The notes beneath the pieces are model-generated. The model saw only the letters and a list, made by a program, of their open reading frames with translations. It ran no database searches and was not told where the DNA came from. Below are positions 11,692 to 24,707 of a stretch of DNA of 64,000 bases, piece after piece. The stretch's first letter is position 1. Each line of letters begins with the position of its first letter. Origin of the DNA: Diplolepis rosae (taxonomy: Eukaryota; Arthropoda; Insecta; Hymenoptera; Diplolepididae). Where the stretch lies: assembly GCA_030998225.1 (NCBI GenBank), contig JAPYXD010000700.1:1302001-1366000 (forward strand), written 5' to 3'. A program made the position numbers and the translations under genes.

Positions 11692-11960
11692 CTTTTTATA
11701 TCAATTTTTACTATAGTATTTTTCAATTTAGGGAAAAACGAATCACTTTGAGAATTTTTGTTGGTAAAAATACTAAACTTTATAATAATGATATGAAACT
11801 TCAGCATAGTTCATAGCAAATTTTACTATAGTTTATACTAAAGTTTCATATCGTTATTATTAAGTTTAGTATTTTTATTAACAAAAATTCTCAAAGTGAT
11901 ACGTTTTTCCTTAAATTGAAAAATACTTAAGTAAAAATTGATATAAAAAGTTTCTCCGTG
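11692..11960. mobile_element. Palindromic MITE, CACGGAGAAACTTTTTATA termini
   Basis: CACGGAGAAACTTTTTATAT at 11692 is matched by its complement ending at 11960, and the arms pair inward to a centre near 11820. A second, right-truncated copy is at 13084-13300. Confidence 0.85.
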
Positions 11961-12235
11961 TGCGTATTTGTCACGAAAAAATCATGGTTATTATGAAATA
12001 ACGTATTTATAACGCTTATTTGGTATCTCACATATTATGGTTAAAAAATAGAATTTTTTATTTTCGATATTTAAACTTAAAACATGTCAGATAAAATTTG
12101 TAGATCTTATTGAAACGAACAATTTTGCAAACTTGCCTTTTTCATATTTCACACATTATTTTTAAAATTTCATACGATGTTATTGTTAATAGTTGGTTTT
12201 AAGGTCCAGAAATACTAACTCAGGAAGTTACATAC

Positions 12236-12275
12236 TTTCAAACGTTTCGACTCTGATCGGAGTCCTCGTCAAAGA
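12236..12275 (-). ncRNA. Degenerate hammerhead-like motif (HHR-F)
   Basis: Minus strand: TTGACGA where CTGACGA would be canonical, stem II GACTC-CGATCA-GAGTC, then GAAAC GTT TGA. The outer flank (TTGGTTTTAAGGTCC at 12192-12206) resembles the outer ends of the palindromes at 9424 and 41126. A solo end with no inverted partner found nearby. The first core residue is changed, so it is probably inactive. Confidence 0.55.
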
Positions 12276-12596
12276 TCTTTATTTCTAAAATACAAAAACA
12301 TTAAATAAAATATTAGACACATAGATTTTCGTACAGGAAGTGGAAATATTCTATAGATTTGAGGAGAATTGGCCGAATTTTCCGACTTATTTCCGGACTA
12401 TTGCGAAATATATCAAAAAGGTGAGAAAATTTCAACAATCTCCTAAGTTGTAAGACATTTTTCCCATGAAAAGCGGAAATTATTCCACAAAAACGGAAAT
12501 TCGTTCACTTTTTGGGATCTTTTTCCACTTAAATTATGAAATATATCTTTCTTTCCTAATAAACTGAATATTTCTCCGACCAAACAGTAGAAATTA
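12276..12596. other. Intergenic, nothing recognised
   Basis: AT-rich DNA with repeated TTTTCCGA-type phrases. No gene supported. Confidence 0.4.
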
Positions 12597-12972
12597 TTTC
12601 CAGTTCTATGTTGGAAATATTTCCGACTATATCTTTGGAAAAATTTACGATCCATTTGTATTTTAAACTGTCCGACTATGTTCGGAAAAATTTCCGAAAA
12701 TCTTTTTACAGTGTACCTAAAAACTTCCTTAGGAATAACAATAAAATTCTAGCACATAACTTTAAGATACATCAACTAAACAACTAGTATATATTTGTGT
12801 CTAAATGTTACTGAAGATATAGATGCAAGTACATATATAGTATAAAATTAAGACAGAATTTCACAAAATCTGCACTGTAAAAAATAGTCGGACAGCTTAA
12901 AATACAAATGAGTCGTATATTTTTTCAAAGATATAGTTGGAAATATTTCCGACATAGAACTGGAAATAGTTT
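12597..12972. repeat. Interrupted inverted repeat with CACTGTAAAAA ends
   Basis: 12597-12714 (ending TTTTTACAGTG) is the inverted copy of 12873-12972 (starting CACTGTAAAAAATAG). Both contain GTCGGACAG and AAATATTTCCGAC-type text. The ~155 bases between them are an inverted copy of sequence near 3545-3690 (AACAATAAAATTCTAGCAC, CTTTAAGATACATCAACTAA), so one repeat is inserted in another. Confidence 0.65.
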
Positions 12973-13083
12973 GGTAGTTTTGAGATACATTCTACGAAAA
13001 TTCGGTTGAGTTCCATAATATTAAGAAAAATTCAGAAAATTCAGTACATCTTTCAGTATATATAACTATATCATACTACATCA

Positions 13084-13300
13084 CACGGAGAAACTTTTTA
13101 TATCAATTTTTACCATAGTATTTTTCAACTTAGGGACAAGCGTATCACTCTGAGAATTTTTGTCAGTAAAAATACTAAACTTTATAATAATAATATGAAA
13201 CTTTAATACAAACTATAGTAAAATTTCCTATGAACTATGCTGAAGTTTCATATCATTATTATAAAGTTTAGTATTTTTACTGACAAAAATTCCAAATATT
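13084..13300. mobile_element. Truncated copy of the CACGGAGAAAC MITE
   Basis: Begins CACGGAGAAACTTTTTATAT as at 11692 and follows that element through its centre, but the right arm stops after ACTGACAAAAATTC without reaching the outer terminal repeat. Confidence 0.75.
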
Positions 13301-14442
13301 GATGAGATTGAAAAATTTAGATAACCCTTTGTCAGAACACATGGGTTGTTTCCATGAAGCCAATATTTGAACACTGGCATTTTTAGGAGCAATTTATTTA
13401 TGTTTTACGTTTATATCGCAAGTATATTCGCTGCATTTTAATTTTTTACTCTAAAGATTTTTTACTTGTTTTTATTAGAAGTTGTTATTATTTTAAAAAA
13501 TATTGGAACACTACGCTTTTAGAAATAATCGGAAATTTAAAAAAAAAAAATTTTCTATGTATTATTATATTTGATTTCTATTTATGCATGCTATGTGGTG
13601 ACGTAAAATTTGACGATTATATGATATTTTTGAGTAAAGGTATCTTGGAATTGCGAAAAATGCACTGAATTTTCTGAAACTTTAATTAATAATATGAAAC
13701 TCAACTGAATTTTCATAAAATGTATCTCAAAACTACCAAACTGTAAGAGAACTTCCATAAAATTTATCATAAAATTACGTAACTGTAATTGGGCTTTCAG
13801 TGACATGTGGTTAAATTTTCAGTTGCATGTAAATGCATTAAACTTCAGTTAGCCAAAATGAAAAATTATTTCTATTACAAGTTTCAGTATTTCCAGAGAA
13901 ACATATACATATACAGATATTTTTTTTCATGAATTTACTAAAAAGTAACTGAATTTTCTGAAATTCTGTCTTAATTTCGTAAGGCTGTAGCTGAATAAAA
14001 TTCCAGTCACATATTCTGGAAAATTTCAGTAGAAATTTCTAACAGTGTAGAATTCCTATTAGCAAATCTAAGCTGATTTTCATTAATAATCCTTTGTAAT
14101 TTTATACAACATATGTACATGCATCTATATCTTGGTTGGTTGGTAAACACGGGAGTTCGATTTTAGGACACTATAGGTACGAATCAGAGTTTTTTACAAT
14201 GTAAGTTTGAAGATTTATGAAGGTTGGGAAAATCCTAAATTGATCCGTACACATGGAAGGCTAGTAAGTTTTTCTGAGTACCTCTGAATATAGAGATACT
14301 GTAAAGAATTTAAGTCCTAGCGGCTGGATGGGCGATTCAGGTACTTTTGCCCTTTCGTAACGAGGTATCCAGCTCAGTTATTTCCGACTTTAGACGTACA
14401 GTACATGCAGCTCAAATCTCGGAACGTATTTTTTGGTAAATA
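13301..14442. other. Intergenic upstream of the BEN-domain gene
   Basis: Includes 13980-14135, which repeats text seen at 3440-3590 (AATTTCTAACAGTGTAGAATTC, CTTTGTAATTTTATAC). No promoter element is convincing. The BEN gene's 5' UTR must lie in the last few hundred bases. Confidence 0.4.
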
Positions 14443-14716
14443 ATGAGCGGGTCTAGTTTTCAAAAATTTAGCATTAGCTTTATCATGCCCCATGTGGAAG
14501 TGCAATTCTTAGATCATTCCCGAGCAAGAATGATAGTTCCTGCTAATAATGTGAAAGACTTCAATTTTAATGTGTGGAAAAACTCTACGAAAAATCAGTG
14601 GGAAATGAAGAAGAAAAAGTGGAAAGTGCTATTTACATGGAAACCAGAATTTGAAGGAAAGTTTGATGCTGCTTCCTTTGGACAATACTACGATGCCATT
14701 ATTCTACGAATTGGAG
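14443..14716 (+). CDS. BEN-domain gene, exon 1
   Basis: ATG at 14443; 91 codons plus one base (phase 1), with donor GAG|GTAAGAG at 14717. Encodes the N-terminal segment with VEVQFLDHSRARMIVPANN and KKKWKVLFTWKPEFEGKFD. This motif set is seen at the N-terminus of insect BEN-domain-like uncharacterised proteins. The donor is only 21 bases from the left end of a transposon. Confidence 0.8.
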
Positions 14717-14891
14717 GTAAGAGCTTAAATAATAATACACTGAGAAAAAAGAGTATTTGAATCAAAGAATATTTCTTTGATTAAAATAAATGGTTGAGCT
14801 GGATGGTGACCAATAAATATTTTTTTAGATCAAAGAAATATTTTTATTGTCTTTAAAAAATGAATAATTAAAACAAATATATGTTTTTCTA

Positions 14892-15163
14892 CTCTCTAAA
14901 TCTGAATCAGTCAAAATCTACTGATTATCAGAGAAATTTTACCTAATGAAATAGCTAAAAAAATGTTACTGTGAATCAGTCCAATTTTACTGATTAATCA
15001 ATGAAAAGTAACTGATTTAAAAGTGAAAAACATTGTTTTCAATGATTGATCAGTGAAAATGAACTAATTTAACAGTGAAAAATATTGTTTTAACCTATGA
15101 ATCAGTGATAAGGCAAATCACCGATTCAATCAGTAAAAATTTGACTGATTCAGATTTAGAGAG
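14892..15163. mobile_element. MITE, CTCTCTAAATCTGAATCAGTC termini, TA target
   Basis: Ends CTCTCTAAATCTGAATCAGT and its complement, flanked by TA duplicates at 14890-14891 and 15164-15165. The opposite palindrome arm (near 35817-35830) reads straight through TTTTTCTAGTACTATT without the element. It therefore provides the empty site and fixes the insertion boundaries. Same family as 6118-6396. Confidence 0.85.
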
Positions 15164-15699
15164 TAGTACTATTAAATATTCATTAGATGAAATAAATATG
15201 TTATCAACATTGTGTAGCAATGATTTGATATAAGAAGTGAATTCTTTGGTGTAAATTGATGTGATGCATGTTCAAAGAAACAATAGATTAATTAAAAAAA
15301 ATTTGCATTGGTTGAAGTAAGTTTGGTTTCCATTCCAATATATGATTCCTTGTTTGTAATGAGTGTATTGTTAATTGAAAGAAACATTTCTATGAAATAA
15401 GGAGATAATTTTTGGTAGGATTAAATAATGATTTGCTCCAAAGATATGATTTACTGTTTAAAATGGACAACTAGTAAAGTTTATTGAGTAATAATGAATG
15501 CAAAGAACGATAATATTGCCTATGGTAAGTTAGAAATTTGTGCCAAAAAGTTGTTATTGATATGAATGAACGTGTTTTGAAATTTAAGAAATATTTCTTA
15601 AATTTAAAGTAATATAAACTTCATGAATTGTAAGGAGTTAAGTAAAACGTTTTCATGGTTCTCTTAAATAACAAAAAAATTTGGTTTGCCTCGAACCTG

Positions 15700-16024
15700 C
15701 CATTAGTCATCCGATACATGCATACATAAATATCATACCTGAGAAATTTAAGTAAAATCTAAATATTTTATATTTTATGTTATAAACTTATCAAGACTTT
15801 TGCTGTTTAAATTTTTGTATAATCAATTTAAGTTAAAAAACCTAACTTAAAAATAAAGAAGTAATTATAATTTAATTAAGTTTCAAATGATATATTTCAT
15901 ATTGTGAATCGAAACGAATATTTCCTTAGAAAATAATGATAAATCTTCAACCCTATGAAATATATTCCATATTTGAAAGTATGTATATCTATGTTTGTAT
16001 ATCAACTATGATAAACAGTTGAAT
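15700..16024. repeat. Left palindrome arm segment
   Basis: Pairs inverted with 23275-23570 and, for its first part, with 34340-34395. No gene. Contains CGAATATTTCCTTAGAAA-type text that belongs to a ~220-bp unit repeated in the right arm at 22700-23400. Confidence 0.6.
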
Positions 16025-17935
16025 ACAAAAAAATCTGCCCGCTTCGCGGACACATTCTTATCGCACACAGTTCGCTTCGCTCGCAACTTTGAGGGCGCCT
16101 GGAGCGCGCGATTTGATCGTCGCGCCTCACGCTCCGTTCTTTTTGGACCTCGCGCTTAGCTATCAGTCTTATGCTCTTCGCATACATTCAAGTTTATTTC
16201 TTATAATTTGATACTGAATCTCAAACCAATTTTGTAATATTACAGATGATGTGAATTACACATTTTCTCAAGGTCACAAAACTTGTTTTTGAGTTTAAGT
16301 GAAACAGGAAATTCAATTTACTCAAGGCTCTATCGGCTTTTACGAACACATATTCTCATCATGATACTCGCGCTTCGCGCTCGATTTTCTGTATAAATTT
16401 TAGTAACTTTAATAAACATATCACATATTCAGGTTAAAAAATGGAATTTTTTCAGTAGTGTTCCTTTTTATCAAAACATATAATATACACTGAAAGAAAT
16501 GCTTGTGATTTATCAGCCATATGAATATAGCTGTATGTTTTTAAGTAATTCAACAAAATGTATTTGACAGTTAACCAAAAATATTGCTGCAATAGTAATT
16601 CATATGTTTGGAATACACATACAGGCTGAACTGATACAAGCAAACATAGCTTTTCGGTAAATCTCCAATATAATATTGGTCAAGGAACCACAATTATGTC
16701 TGTATCGTCGAATTTTTTTTTTAGCGTACATCCTGTCGAGAAGTGTCTCGATAAGAATTTGTAGACCCCATTTATGCAGATAATTTTCCATCTAAACGTT
16801 TTTTTTGTATCTCACATATTTTGTCTAAAAAATGGAAGTTTTAAATTTTTATCGTACTTCTGGAATTAAAACGAAAAATGAATGTTTTATCAGAAACTGC
16901 GTGCGACAAAAATTGTAGATCTTTTTGAAACGAACAACTGCATTCTCACGTTTTTTTCGTATTTCACATATTATTGTTAAAAAATTGAATTTTGGATTTT
17001 CAATAGTTTTTTTTTCAAATTAATAGAAAAATATGCATCTTATGAAAAAATGTTACAATCAAAATTTGTAGGTCTTTATGTGTTAAATAATATTGTATCA
17101 TAACGTTTTTTCGTATCTCGTATAATTTAACTCGAAAATGGAATTTTGATATTGACTTTTTTAGAATTTGAATAAGCTGTAACATTTCTAATTTTGATTT
17201 AATCAAAAAATGTTATCAGGATAATTTGTAGAGATTTATGAGCACTATCAAAAACCAGTGTTGAAATTTTTGATTTTTTCAAAAATTTATTTTCAAAAAC
17301 ACAAAAGTAGTGCTCAATCCCTCAATTTTGATTGGATGTGGCTGGTTAACGAACTTGTTCTTACTTTTTCGGCTCCGATAAAGTGTGCCAAAGCTTAATT
17401 CAATCTGATAATTCTATCGAGAGTTATGCCGCACACGACCTACTACAGACAGACAGACAGACACTTTCGTAAAAACAATTATTTCTGACTCAGGGGGTCC
17501 CAAAACGTAAAGATTTGATGAAAATTTCGAAAGTCATTTTTCACATAAAACCAATACCTTCTCATCCATGATGAGAATGTAAAAAATGGTCTAGTTTTCT
17601 CAATTTTGGTTAGATGTGGCTGGTTAACGAACTTGTCCTTACTTTTTCGGCTCCGATAAAGTGTGCCCAAGCTCAATCCAATCTGATAATCCTGTCGTGA
17701 GTTATCGAGTATACGACCTATTACAGACAGACAGACAGACAGACACTTTCGTAAAAACCGTTTTTTCTGACTCAGGGGGTCTCAAAACGCAAAGATTTGA
17801 TGAAAATTTCGAAAGTCATTTTTTACATAAAATTAATACACTGAAAAAAAAATTCGACGATACAGACATAATTGTGGTTCCTTGACCTACAAGTATATTA
17901 TATTGGAGATTTACCGAAAACCAAGGTGTAAAAAT
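16025..17935. mobile_element. 1.9-kb insertion in the left palindrome arm
   Basis: Absent from the corresponding point of the right arm (23268-23272). Near its ends an inverted pair (16640-16730 versus 17835-17925; GGAACCACAATTATGTCTGT) is visible, and TATACACTGAAAGAAAT/ATTAATACACTGAAAAAA phrases occur. Inside are two direct copies of about 200 bp (17325-17525 and 17605-17815) containing GGTTAACGAACTTGT, CAGACAGACAGACACTTTCG and CTGACTCAGGGGGTC. No coding region. The segment 16040-16200 is GC-rich with short runs of GCTTCGC/GCGCG. Confidence 0.6.
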
Positions 17936-18284
17936 GTAAAAATGTAAAAATGTATACTATGGTGGGACAAATATTTATTTGGAATAATACATTTCAAGTT
18001 TATAATGAGAGCGCATGTTTCTTAGAACGAGAATGATAAATTTTCAATTCTATAGAAAATATATGTTTCAAGTTTAAAAAACATGTAATCATAACAACTA
18101 TGCCAAACGTTTAAATGGAATACACAAATTTTTTAAACGAAAAATACCATAGATTTTTCAAAAAAATACTTCTTTCTTTTTAAAAAATGTTTTTTTTCTG
18201 TCTAAATTATTCCATATTCATAATGCAGGCGAATATTTCCTAGGAAGAATCCAATAAACATTTGATTCTAGGAAATACACTGAG

Positions 18285-18955
18285 AAAAATATATCTTAGT
18301 TTCTTCTTTTTTTTAGGCTTCCTTCTTCTCTTTACAACGTTTCTACCTTCATTTTTCTACTTATCATTGACAACCTGTGTGAAAGGAGAAATTATTCAGA
18401 CTTTTATTATCATGCACAATTATGAAACAATGTCAGTAATTATATTAGGAAATTTGAAATTTGATCATTAGTATATGGTGCAACTTTTTGGAAAATATCA
18501 ACTCGATTGAACAATTACTTTCGAAAATACAACGAGTTGAACGCAAATGCGAATTAGGTTTTGACGCTTATTTTCATGGTATGCCACTCATACTCTCTTT
18601 CTCTATCTTCCTTCGCTTCTTATACTTATCGGCGCGCCTGCATTGCTCGTAACAAAACCGGTAAAATCGCGTCAAAACCTAATTCGCATTTGCGTTCAAC
18701 TCGTTGTATTTTCCAAAGTAATTGTTCAATTGAGTTGATATTTACCAAAAAGTTTCTCCATATACTAATGATCAACTTGTTTACGGGAAGTTTACTGTAG
18801 CTCAAACTTCCTCGCTCACTTTTTCGATCCGAAGCTCGAAAAACATAGTTTTTTCTTTGAATTAAAAAAAAAACCATTTAACAATGAACAAAAAAATTTT
18901 TTGCAAGCACTGTCGCATCTGCCAGAGATTCACGAGTAGAACGCAAAAAAAAATT
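18285..18955. mobile_element. Insertion containing a palindromic MITE (18462-18777)
   Basis: Within this left-arm insertion, 18462-18560 (TGATCATTAGTATATGG, GTTGAACGCAAATGCG, CTAATTCGCATTTGCG partner) pairs inverted with 18670-18777. That makes a palindromic element of about 315 bp. The remainder is AT-rich without a recognised gene. Confidence 0.65.
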
Positions 18956-19260
18956 TCGCAATCCGTTAATTAATGAATATCGTTTTCTTTGAAATAAATG
19001 TTCTTCTTGAATAAATGCGTTCATTCTACTGTTCACAAAATACATTTTTTTCAACTAAAGAAATAAATTCAAATTAAGTCGAAAGCGTCTTTTTTTCCAC
19101 AGAAAGATTTTCAAAATTCTTTAATAAAGAAATAAATATTTTTGTAAACACAATATTTTATTCATATACAGAAACGTTACATTGACATACATGTATTAAC
19201 TCTTTAAATCGAATAAATATCTTTCTAAATTATCTTGTTGAATTCAAAAAATAGGACCTA

Positions 19261-20216
19261 CACTGAGAGAAATCGGCTTTGGTTCCTGTGCACATAGCAC
19301 ATAAATTTTTTGTACAGTAGTTGCCTTGACCAAAAAAGTTGAGAGAAGCTACTACTTTTATAGTTATCATGACAGTAATTTGGACTTTTTTGTGTATTCG
19401 GTTGTTGTGACCAAAGTTGATGATTAGAATGAGCTTTATACGTACCCCAACGGTTAGTACACGTACATTTTCTTTATGTGTACTGCCAAGCTCCTTTGGT
19501 TACTACAACCGCAGCGTTCGCTGTTGCGCTAGACAAATCAAGTATAACTTTCATTGAAAGATATGCAGCCTAAGTTGAATCCTGCCAATTCTCGTTCTCG
19601 ATTCCTGGACTATATTTCACCGTGCCAAGCATTATCAGGTAAATAATTCTATTATAAATATAGTTTGACAATTCTTTCTAAATGATAAACGATTTTGTTC
19701 GGGGACAATGCAATGCGTTCCAATTTTGCTGTCTCGTCGTATTTTGTCAAAACTATAGTCAGTCAAAAAAAGTTTATGATGATGAAAAAAGTGACAATTT
19801 TTTAACTTAATCGACGAAAGTTATCATAAATATCATTATACCGGATTATTTTTCTTAGATCTTTTCGGTGAAACTTTATTTTTTCTCATCAAATTGAATT
19901 TGTATTTTGATAACTAAGAGAACCATACCTATAACCTTAAAAATAATTTTGGCTGGGTATTTACTGTCCGTAGACTTAGTCATTTTAACTAAACTCTATG
20001 CGCGGCTTTACGATGGACTTTGGTTCCTATAACCGCAGCGCTATGGTATTTCAAGTACCAGAATCGTGGTCTCAGTAACGTTCCTTGCAGTTGAAGTAAA
20101 CACTTTTCCAATGTATGACAGCCACTACCATGATTGTCATGAGAACTTTAACATTTTTGTAAAGACGTATTAACAAAAAAACTTTGGTCAGTGAAACCTA
20201 AAATTTCTCTCTGTGT
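19261..20216. mobile_element. MITE, CACTGAGAGAAAT/ATTTCTCTCTGTG ends, TA target
   Basis: CACTGAGAGAAATCGGCTTT at 19261 and AAAATTTCTCTCTGTG ending at 20216 form short terminal inverted repeats with TA on both sides. The opposite arm of the palindrome lacks the segment. No ORF; it carries several ACTTTGGT.../GGTTCCT phrases near the ends. Confidence 0.7.
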
Positions 20217-20569
20217 ATTGAATTAAACAAATATTCCTTTGAGTGCGGAAACAAGATTCAAATAAACTAGGTACTTAGTTTCAAAGACATGATTCGGTTG
20301 AGTTAATTCCCTTACAGTCACAAGCAACGAAATATTTTCTTGTATTAAAAAAATGCCTCTCAAATGAATTATTTCTTTGAATCAGAGAATGCGTTTCATG
20401 CTTCTAATAAATATTTAATTGAATTGGGTAACAAATTGTTTGACACAAAGAAATGGAATCAAAAAGTATTAATTTCTTTATCCTCCAGAATTTCGAATTA
20501 TTTAACTTCAGAAAAGTGTTCAATCTTATGAATTAAAGTTAAAGAAACTGTATATGACGCTCTACTGAA

Positions 20570-22012
20570 GTAAAGGCGGATATTTGACACATAAGAAATC
20601 GTTTTTTAAATAAATATTCATTTTCGTTAGTTTTCGTGAACAAAAAATTGAAAATAGTATTCTATTTTAACTTAGTACCAGCCAGAATTGTCAGTAAACT
20701 TAAAAGAATTGTATTTTTCAAGATTTAAGTAAAGACAATTTTACTCAGTACTATATTTGGCACCATATTTTTTATTGACCCTTTCAAAGCCTACTTAGCG
20801 CTCACTGGTCACGTCCTGCCTATCTGTCTACCAGATTTTTTATTGCACCTTCATTGCTTGGTTTTACAACCGTTGAGTTGCTACAAGGCAAGCGAGGTAG
20901 AATACACTGAGGGACGATTCATTTCGGTAATTTATAAAAGCAAACTAAATTTTGTATATTTTGTTTAAAAATAGGGAAAAGAGGATATTAATATAAAAAA
21001 TTAGTATAATGTTTTTCAGACAGCAAAATTCATATTTTCGTTTGAATAATAAAATTGATATTAAATTACATAGTATGAAATCTACGAGACATTAGTATTC
21101 AATACATAATATTAAAATTCAAAAGCGAATTAAGAACAATCTTACAACGATGAATTCAAGAAATTTAAAGAAACTTTCCAAATGAATTTCCAAAAAACTT
21201 GAATTCTATTTAACCTGTTACCAAAGAATTTATTTGTAGATACCGTTACAGAGAAGACATTCAAAAATGTGAACATTTTTTATAAATAGTTTGAAAATAG
21301 TTTGAAAATGGTTTCAGAAAAAGTAGTTTAAAAAAATAGCCTCAATGGTCTAAGTCAAACTATCCACATTCAGCTTCGAACCAAAGAATTCATTTGGGTA
21401 ATTTTATGGTTCCTCAAGGAATCCCTGAAAACTATTCTAAGAAATAAAGCACATCTATGTAAAGTGTTTCAATGGGGAAGATCAAAGGTAACAACTCTTG
21501 TCCTGATCAAATATCCAAACCTTTAATTTTCAATTACAAATTTAATTTAAAACAGTATTATAAAACTATGTTTCATAAGATTTAGCCCATAAGAAATCTG
21601 ATACCAAAAAAATTTATTTAGAATTTATTAAAATATTTTTCGTATTATTGAAAGCTACGCGTCTTTACTTCAATACAAATGTTCAGAAACATATGCGAAC
21701 ATTAATCGTACTATTAAATATTGAAAAATATTAAACAATAGTCCATCCAACTTTAATATTAAATATCATATGAGAGGTTATTATAAAATAAGTTCGAAAT
21801 ACTTTATGTTTGAACCGTACCAAGTACTGCGTTTTTAAAATAAAATTTACCTGTAAATAATTATATAATTTTCATTATAATATTATCGAAATATTTATAA
21901 TTTTAAAAATAATTAAGCGTACTTTTTGGAATAACAAAAAATTCAATTCAAATGTTCTTAATACATAATCACTATTAAGTATGCAAAAAATTAACATCAA
22001 TCTACCTTCTTA
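20570..22012. other. Central, largely unpaired part of the palindrome
   Basis: AT-rich, no gene. 21915-22012 is an inverted copy of 36085-36195 (TTAATACATAATCACTATTAA and neighbours), so sequence flanking the complex on the right also occurs here. This points to repeated insertion of one element family into copies of the same host repeat. Confidence 0.5.
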
Positions 22013-22689
22013 CATACACTGAGAAAAAAGATTCTTAGATCCAAAGAAATGTATTTAATTGATTCCATTTCTTTGTATCAAACAATTCGTTACCTAATTC
22101 AATTAAATATTTTTTAGAAGCACGAAACGCGTGCTTTGATTCAAAGAAATAATTTATTTGATACGCATTTCTTCAATACAAAGAAATATTTCTTTGCTTG
22201 TGAATGTGAGCGAATTAACTCAACCAAATCATGTCTTTGAAACTAAGATAGTTTATTTGAATCTTGTTTTCGCACTCAAAGAAATATTTATTTGATTCAA
22301 TAAGTCCCATTTTTTGAGTTCAACAAGACGCATTTGAATCAAATAATTTATCCAGGGATGAATCGAGCTTTAGGTTTAGTTGAATCTAGGAAATATTAAT
22401 TTAATTGAGGCATTCATTAATTAATTTAGGAAGATATTTATTCGATTCAAAGAGTTGATACATGTATACCAATGTAACGTTTATTCATATCAATAAAATA
22501 TTGTGTTTACATTAATATTTATTTCTTTAGTTGAAAGAAATGTTTCTTGTGAACAGTAGAATGGAAGAATTCATTCAAAAAAGAACATTTATTTCAAAGA
22601 AAACGATATTTTGCTGAAATGGCTGCGAGTACGTTCAGTTAAAATAAATAATTTCTTTTACATAAATGTTTGGCATCATTGTTACAATT

Positions 22690-23400
22690 GTCAATCTCTT
22701 TGAACTTGCAACATATTTTGTAGAATTAAATCTTTATTAGATTTCTCCTAGGAAATATCTACCTACATTATCAATATAAAATAATTTAAACCAAAAAAAA
22801 CCAATTTTTTAAAAGAAAGAAATATTTTTTTGAAAAAACTGTGGGTATTTTTCGTTTAAAAATTTGTTTATTTAATTTAAAGGTTTGCCATATTTGTTAT
22901 GATAACATATTTTTTAAACTTGAAACATATTTCATATAATTAAATGTTTATTGGATTCCTCCTAGGAAATATTCGCCTGCATTATGAATATGGAATAATT
23001 TACACCAAACAAACCATTTTTTTAAAGAAAGAAGTATTTTTTTGAAAAATCTATGGTGTTTTTCGTTTAAAAAATTTGTGTATTCCATTTAAACGTTTGG
23101 CATAGTTGTTATGATTACATGTTTTTTAAACTTGAAACATATATTTTCGATAGAATTGAAAATTTATCATTCTCGTTCTAAGAAACATTCGCTCTCATTA
23201 TCAACTTGAAATGTGTCAATGTGTCATTCCAAACAAATATTCGTCCCACCATGGTATACATTTTTTTTCTATTCAACTGTTTTTCATAGTTGATATGAAC
23301 ATACATATACATACTTTCAAATGTGGAATATATTTCATAGGGTTGAAAATTTATCAGTCTCTTCAAAGGAAATATTCGTTTTGATTCACAATATCAAATA
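22690..23400. repeat. Tandem ~220-bp unit in the right palindrome arm
   Basis: Three to four diverged units contain TTTAAACTTGAAACATAT, a GAATTGAAAATTTATCA-type stretch, CCTAGGAAATATTCGCCTGC and TTTTTCGTTTAAAAA. One unit is mirrored in the left arm at 17940-18265. Confidence 0.6.
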
Positions 23401-23681
23401 TATCATTTAAAATTTAATTCATTTATAATTATTTCTTTATTTTTCACTTAGGTTTTTTGAATTAAATTGATTTTACAAAAATTTAAACAGCAAAAGTCTT
23501 GATAAATTTATAACATAAAATCTAAAAAATCTACACAAGATTTAGATTTCACATAAATTTCTTAGGTACAATAATAATTTAGAATTCACAATTGTATAAT
23601 TTATATTTTGAAAATATATAACACAGAAAATAAAAGAATTTCCTTTTAAATGTTTTTACACAAGATTCTTTTTTATTTCTC

Positions 23682-24555
23682 TGTAATATTTATTTTGGCT
23701 TGGGGTCAGCTTAGTTTCTAATTATTTATGTCATCGAGGACATAAACATTAGGAAGGCAAACGTTTCGGCCACAGATGGGGGCCCTCTTCAGTGCCAATT
23801 AGCTTAATTGTAACCTTTAAATATTTATTAACTAATACATGCAATTAAGAAATATATGGTATTTTTTGTTTTTTTGTTTTTTGCTTTTTGCTTATTAATT
23901 AAAAATAGAGTACACATGCAGAAAAACTTATGAGTAAGTGAGTTTCTAGGTGTGAAGAACCAGGCCGTTCCAAAAACTGCTCCAACAAGTAATCCTCTCC
24001 CACAGGAACCGTGAAAAATGCGGCCGCGGAACGCACTCCCTCAAGGGCACATATATAAACACAATTATTTCAAACCAGAAAGAAACAACACACGGGAGAA
24101 TATAACGTGGGTCCTTGGTAAAACACGCACAGCAAACCACACATATGCACGAGCACCAGAAGTAAAGGACACTGAAGTTAAAACAATCAGAACATTGCAA
24201 TTGGTACAGAAAAATTTATTTATTTTCTCAAAAACCACAGAGATGACAGACGGATGTAAGTCCACCACTCTGCCACATGGCTAGAAGAAAACTGATTTGG
24301 GAATAACTCGTGTTTAGGAAGACAAGTGTTCAGAGTTTGACGTATATGGAGAGCATTCTCCATGATAGGTCAGGTTCCAACACCAAGGGTTATACACAGT
24401 CAAAATTTACTTTAATGTCCCCGGCACTTGAGATTTCTATGTGCTCAAGCGTCCAAGGAAAGCAAACCCCTACCACGTGTTCGAAGAATTCTGTAAGGAA
24501 AGGCACTCAATACGGTCCCGGCGTCGTAAAAATTAAACACATTTTTGTGGATATA
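23682..24555 (-). repeat. Left terminal repeat (pLTR), inverted
   Basis: Inverted and nearly identical to 33000-33857. It includes the hammerhead at 23756-23796, an A-rich AAAAAGC...AAAAAACAAAAAAAC tract (complement here), and a GC-rich GGCCGCGGAACGCACTCCCT region. ORFs on both strands are present in both copies but show no domain, and I do not call them. Confidence 0.85.
23756..23796 (-). ncRNA. Hammerhead ribozyme motif, left end (HHR-G)
   Basis: Minus strand: GGCA stem I, core CTGAAGA, stem II GGGCC...GGCC with one unpaired G, core GAAAC, triplet GTT, TGCC closing stem I. All invariant core residues are present. Stem III is the two-pair, zero-loop form typical of Penelope hammerheads, which are thought to work best as dimers. 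Confidence 0.8.
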
Positions 24556-24707
24556 GAAAATAAAATGCAGCTAAGGTGGAAATTCACGAAAAATTAATTT
24601 CCTGGTTTTTCGAAACCTCTGATTCTTAATAACTGGAACCCGGAAAAATACAATATTAAGTTTATAAGTATGATGTCCGAGTATTTCGGATTATAAGACT
24701 GCTGTAA

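Noticed and set aside
23946..24284. Overlapping ORFs on both strands, repeated at 33252-33590
   Set aside because: They lie in the two inverted copies of the terminal repeat, overlap each other in opposite frames and show no domain.
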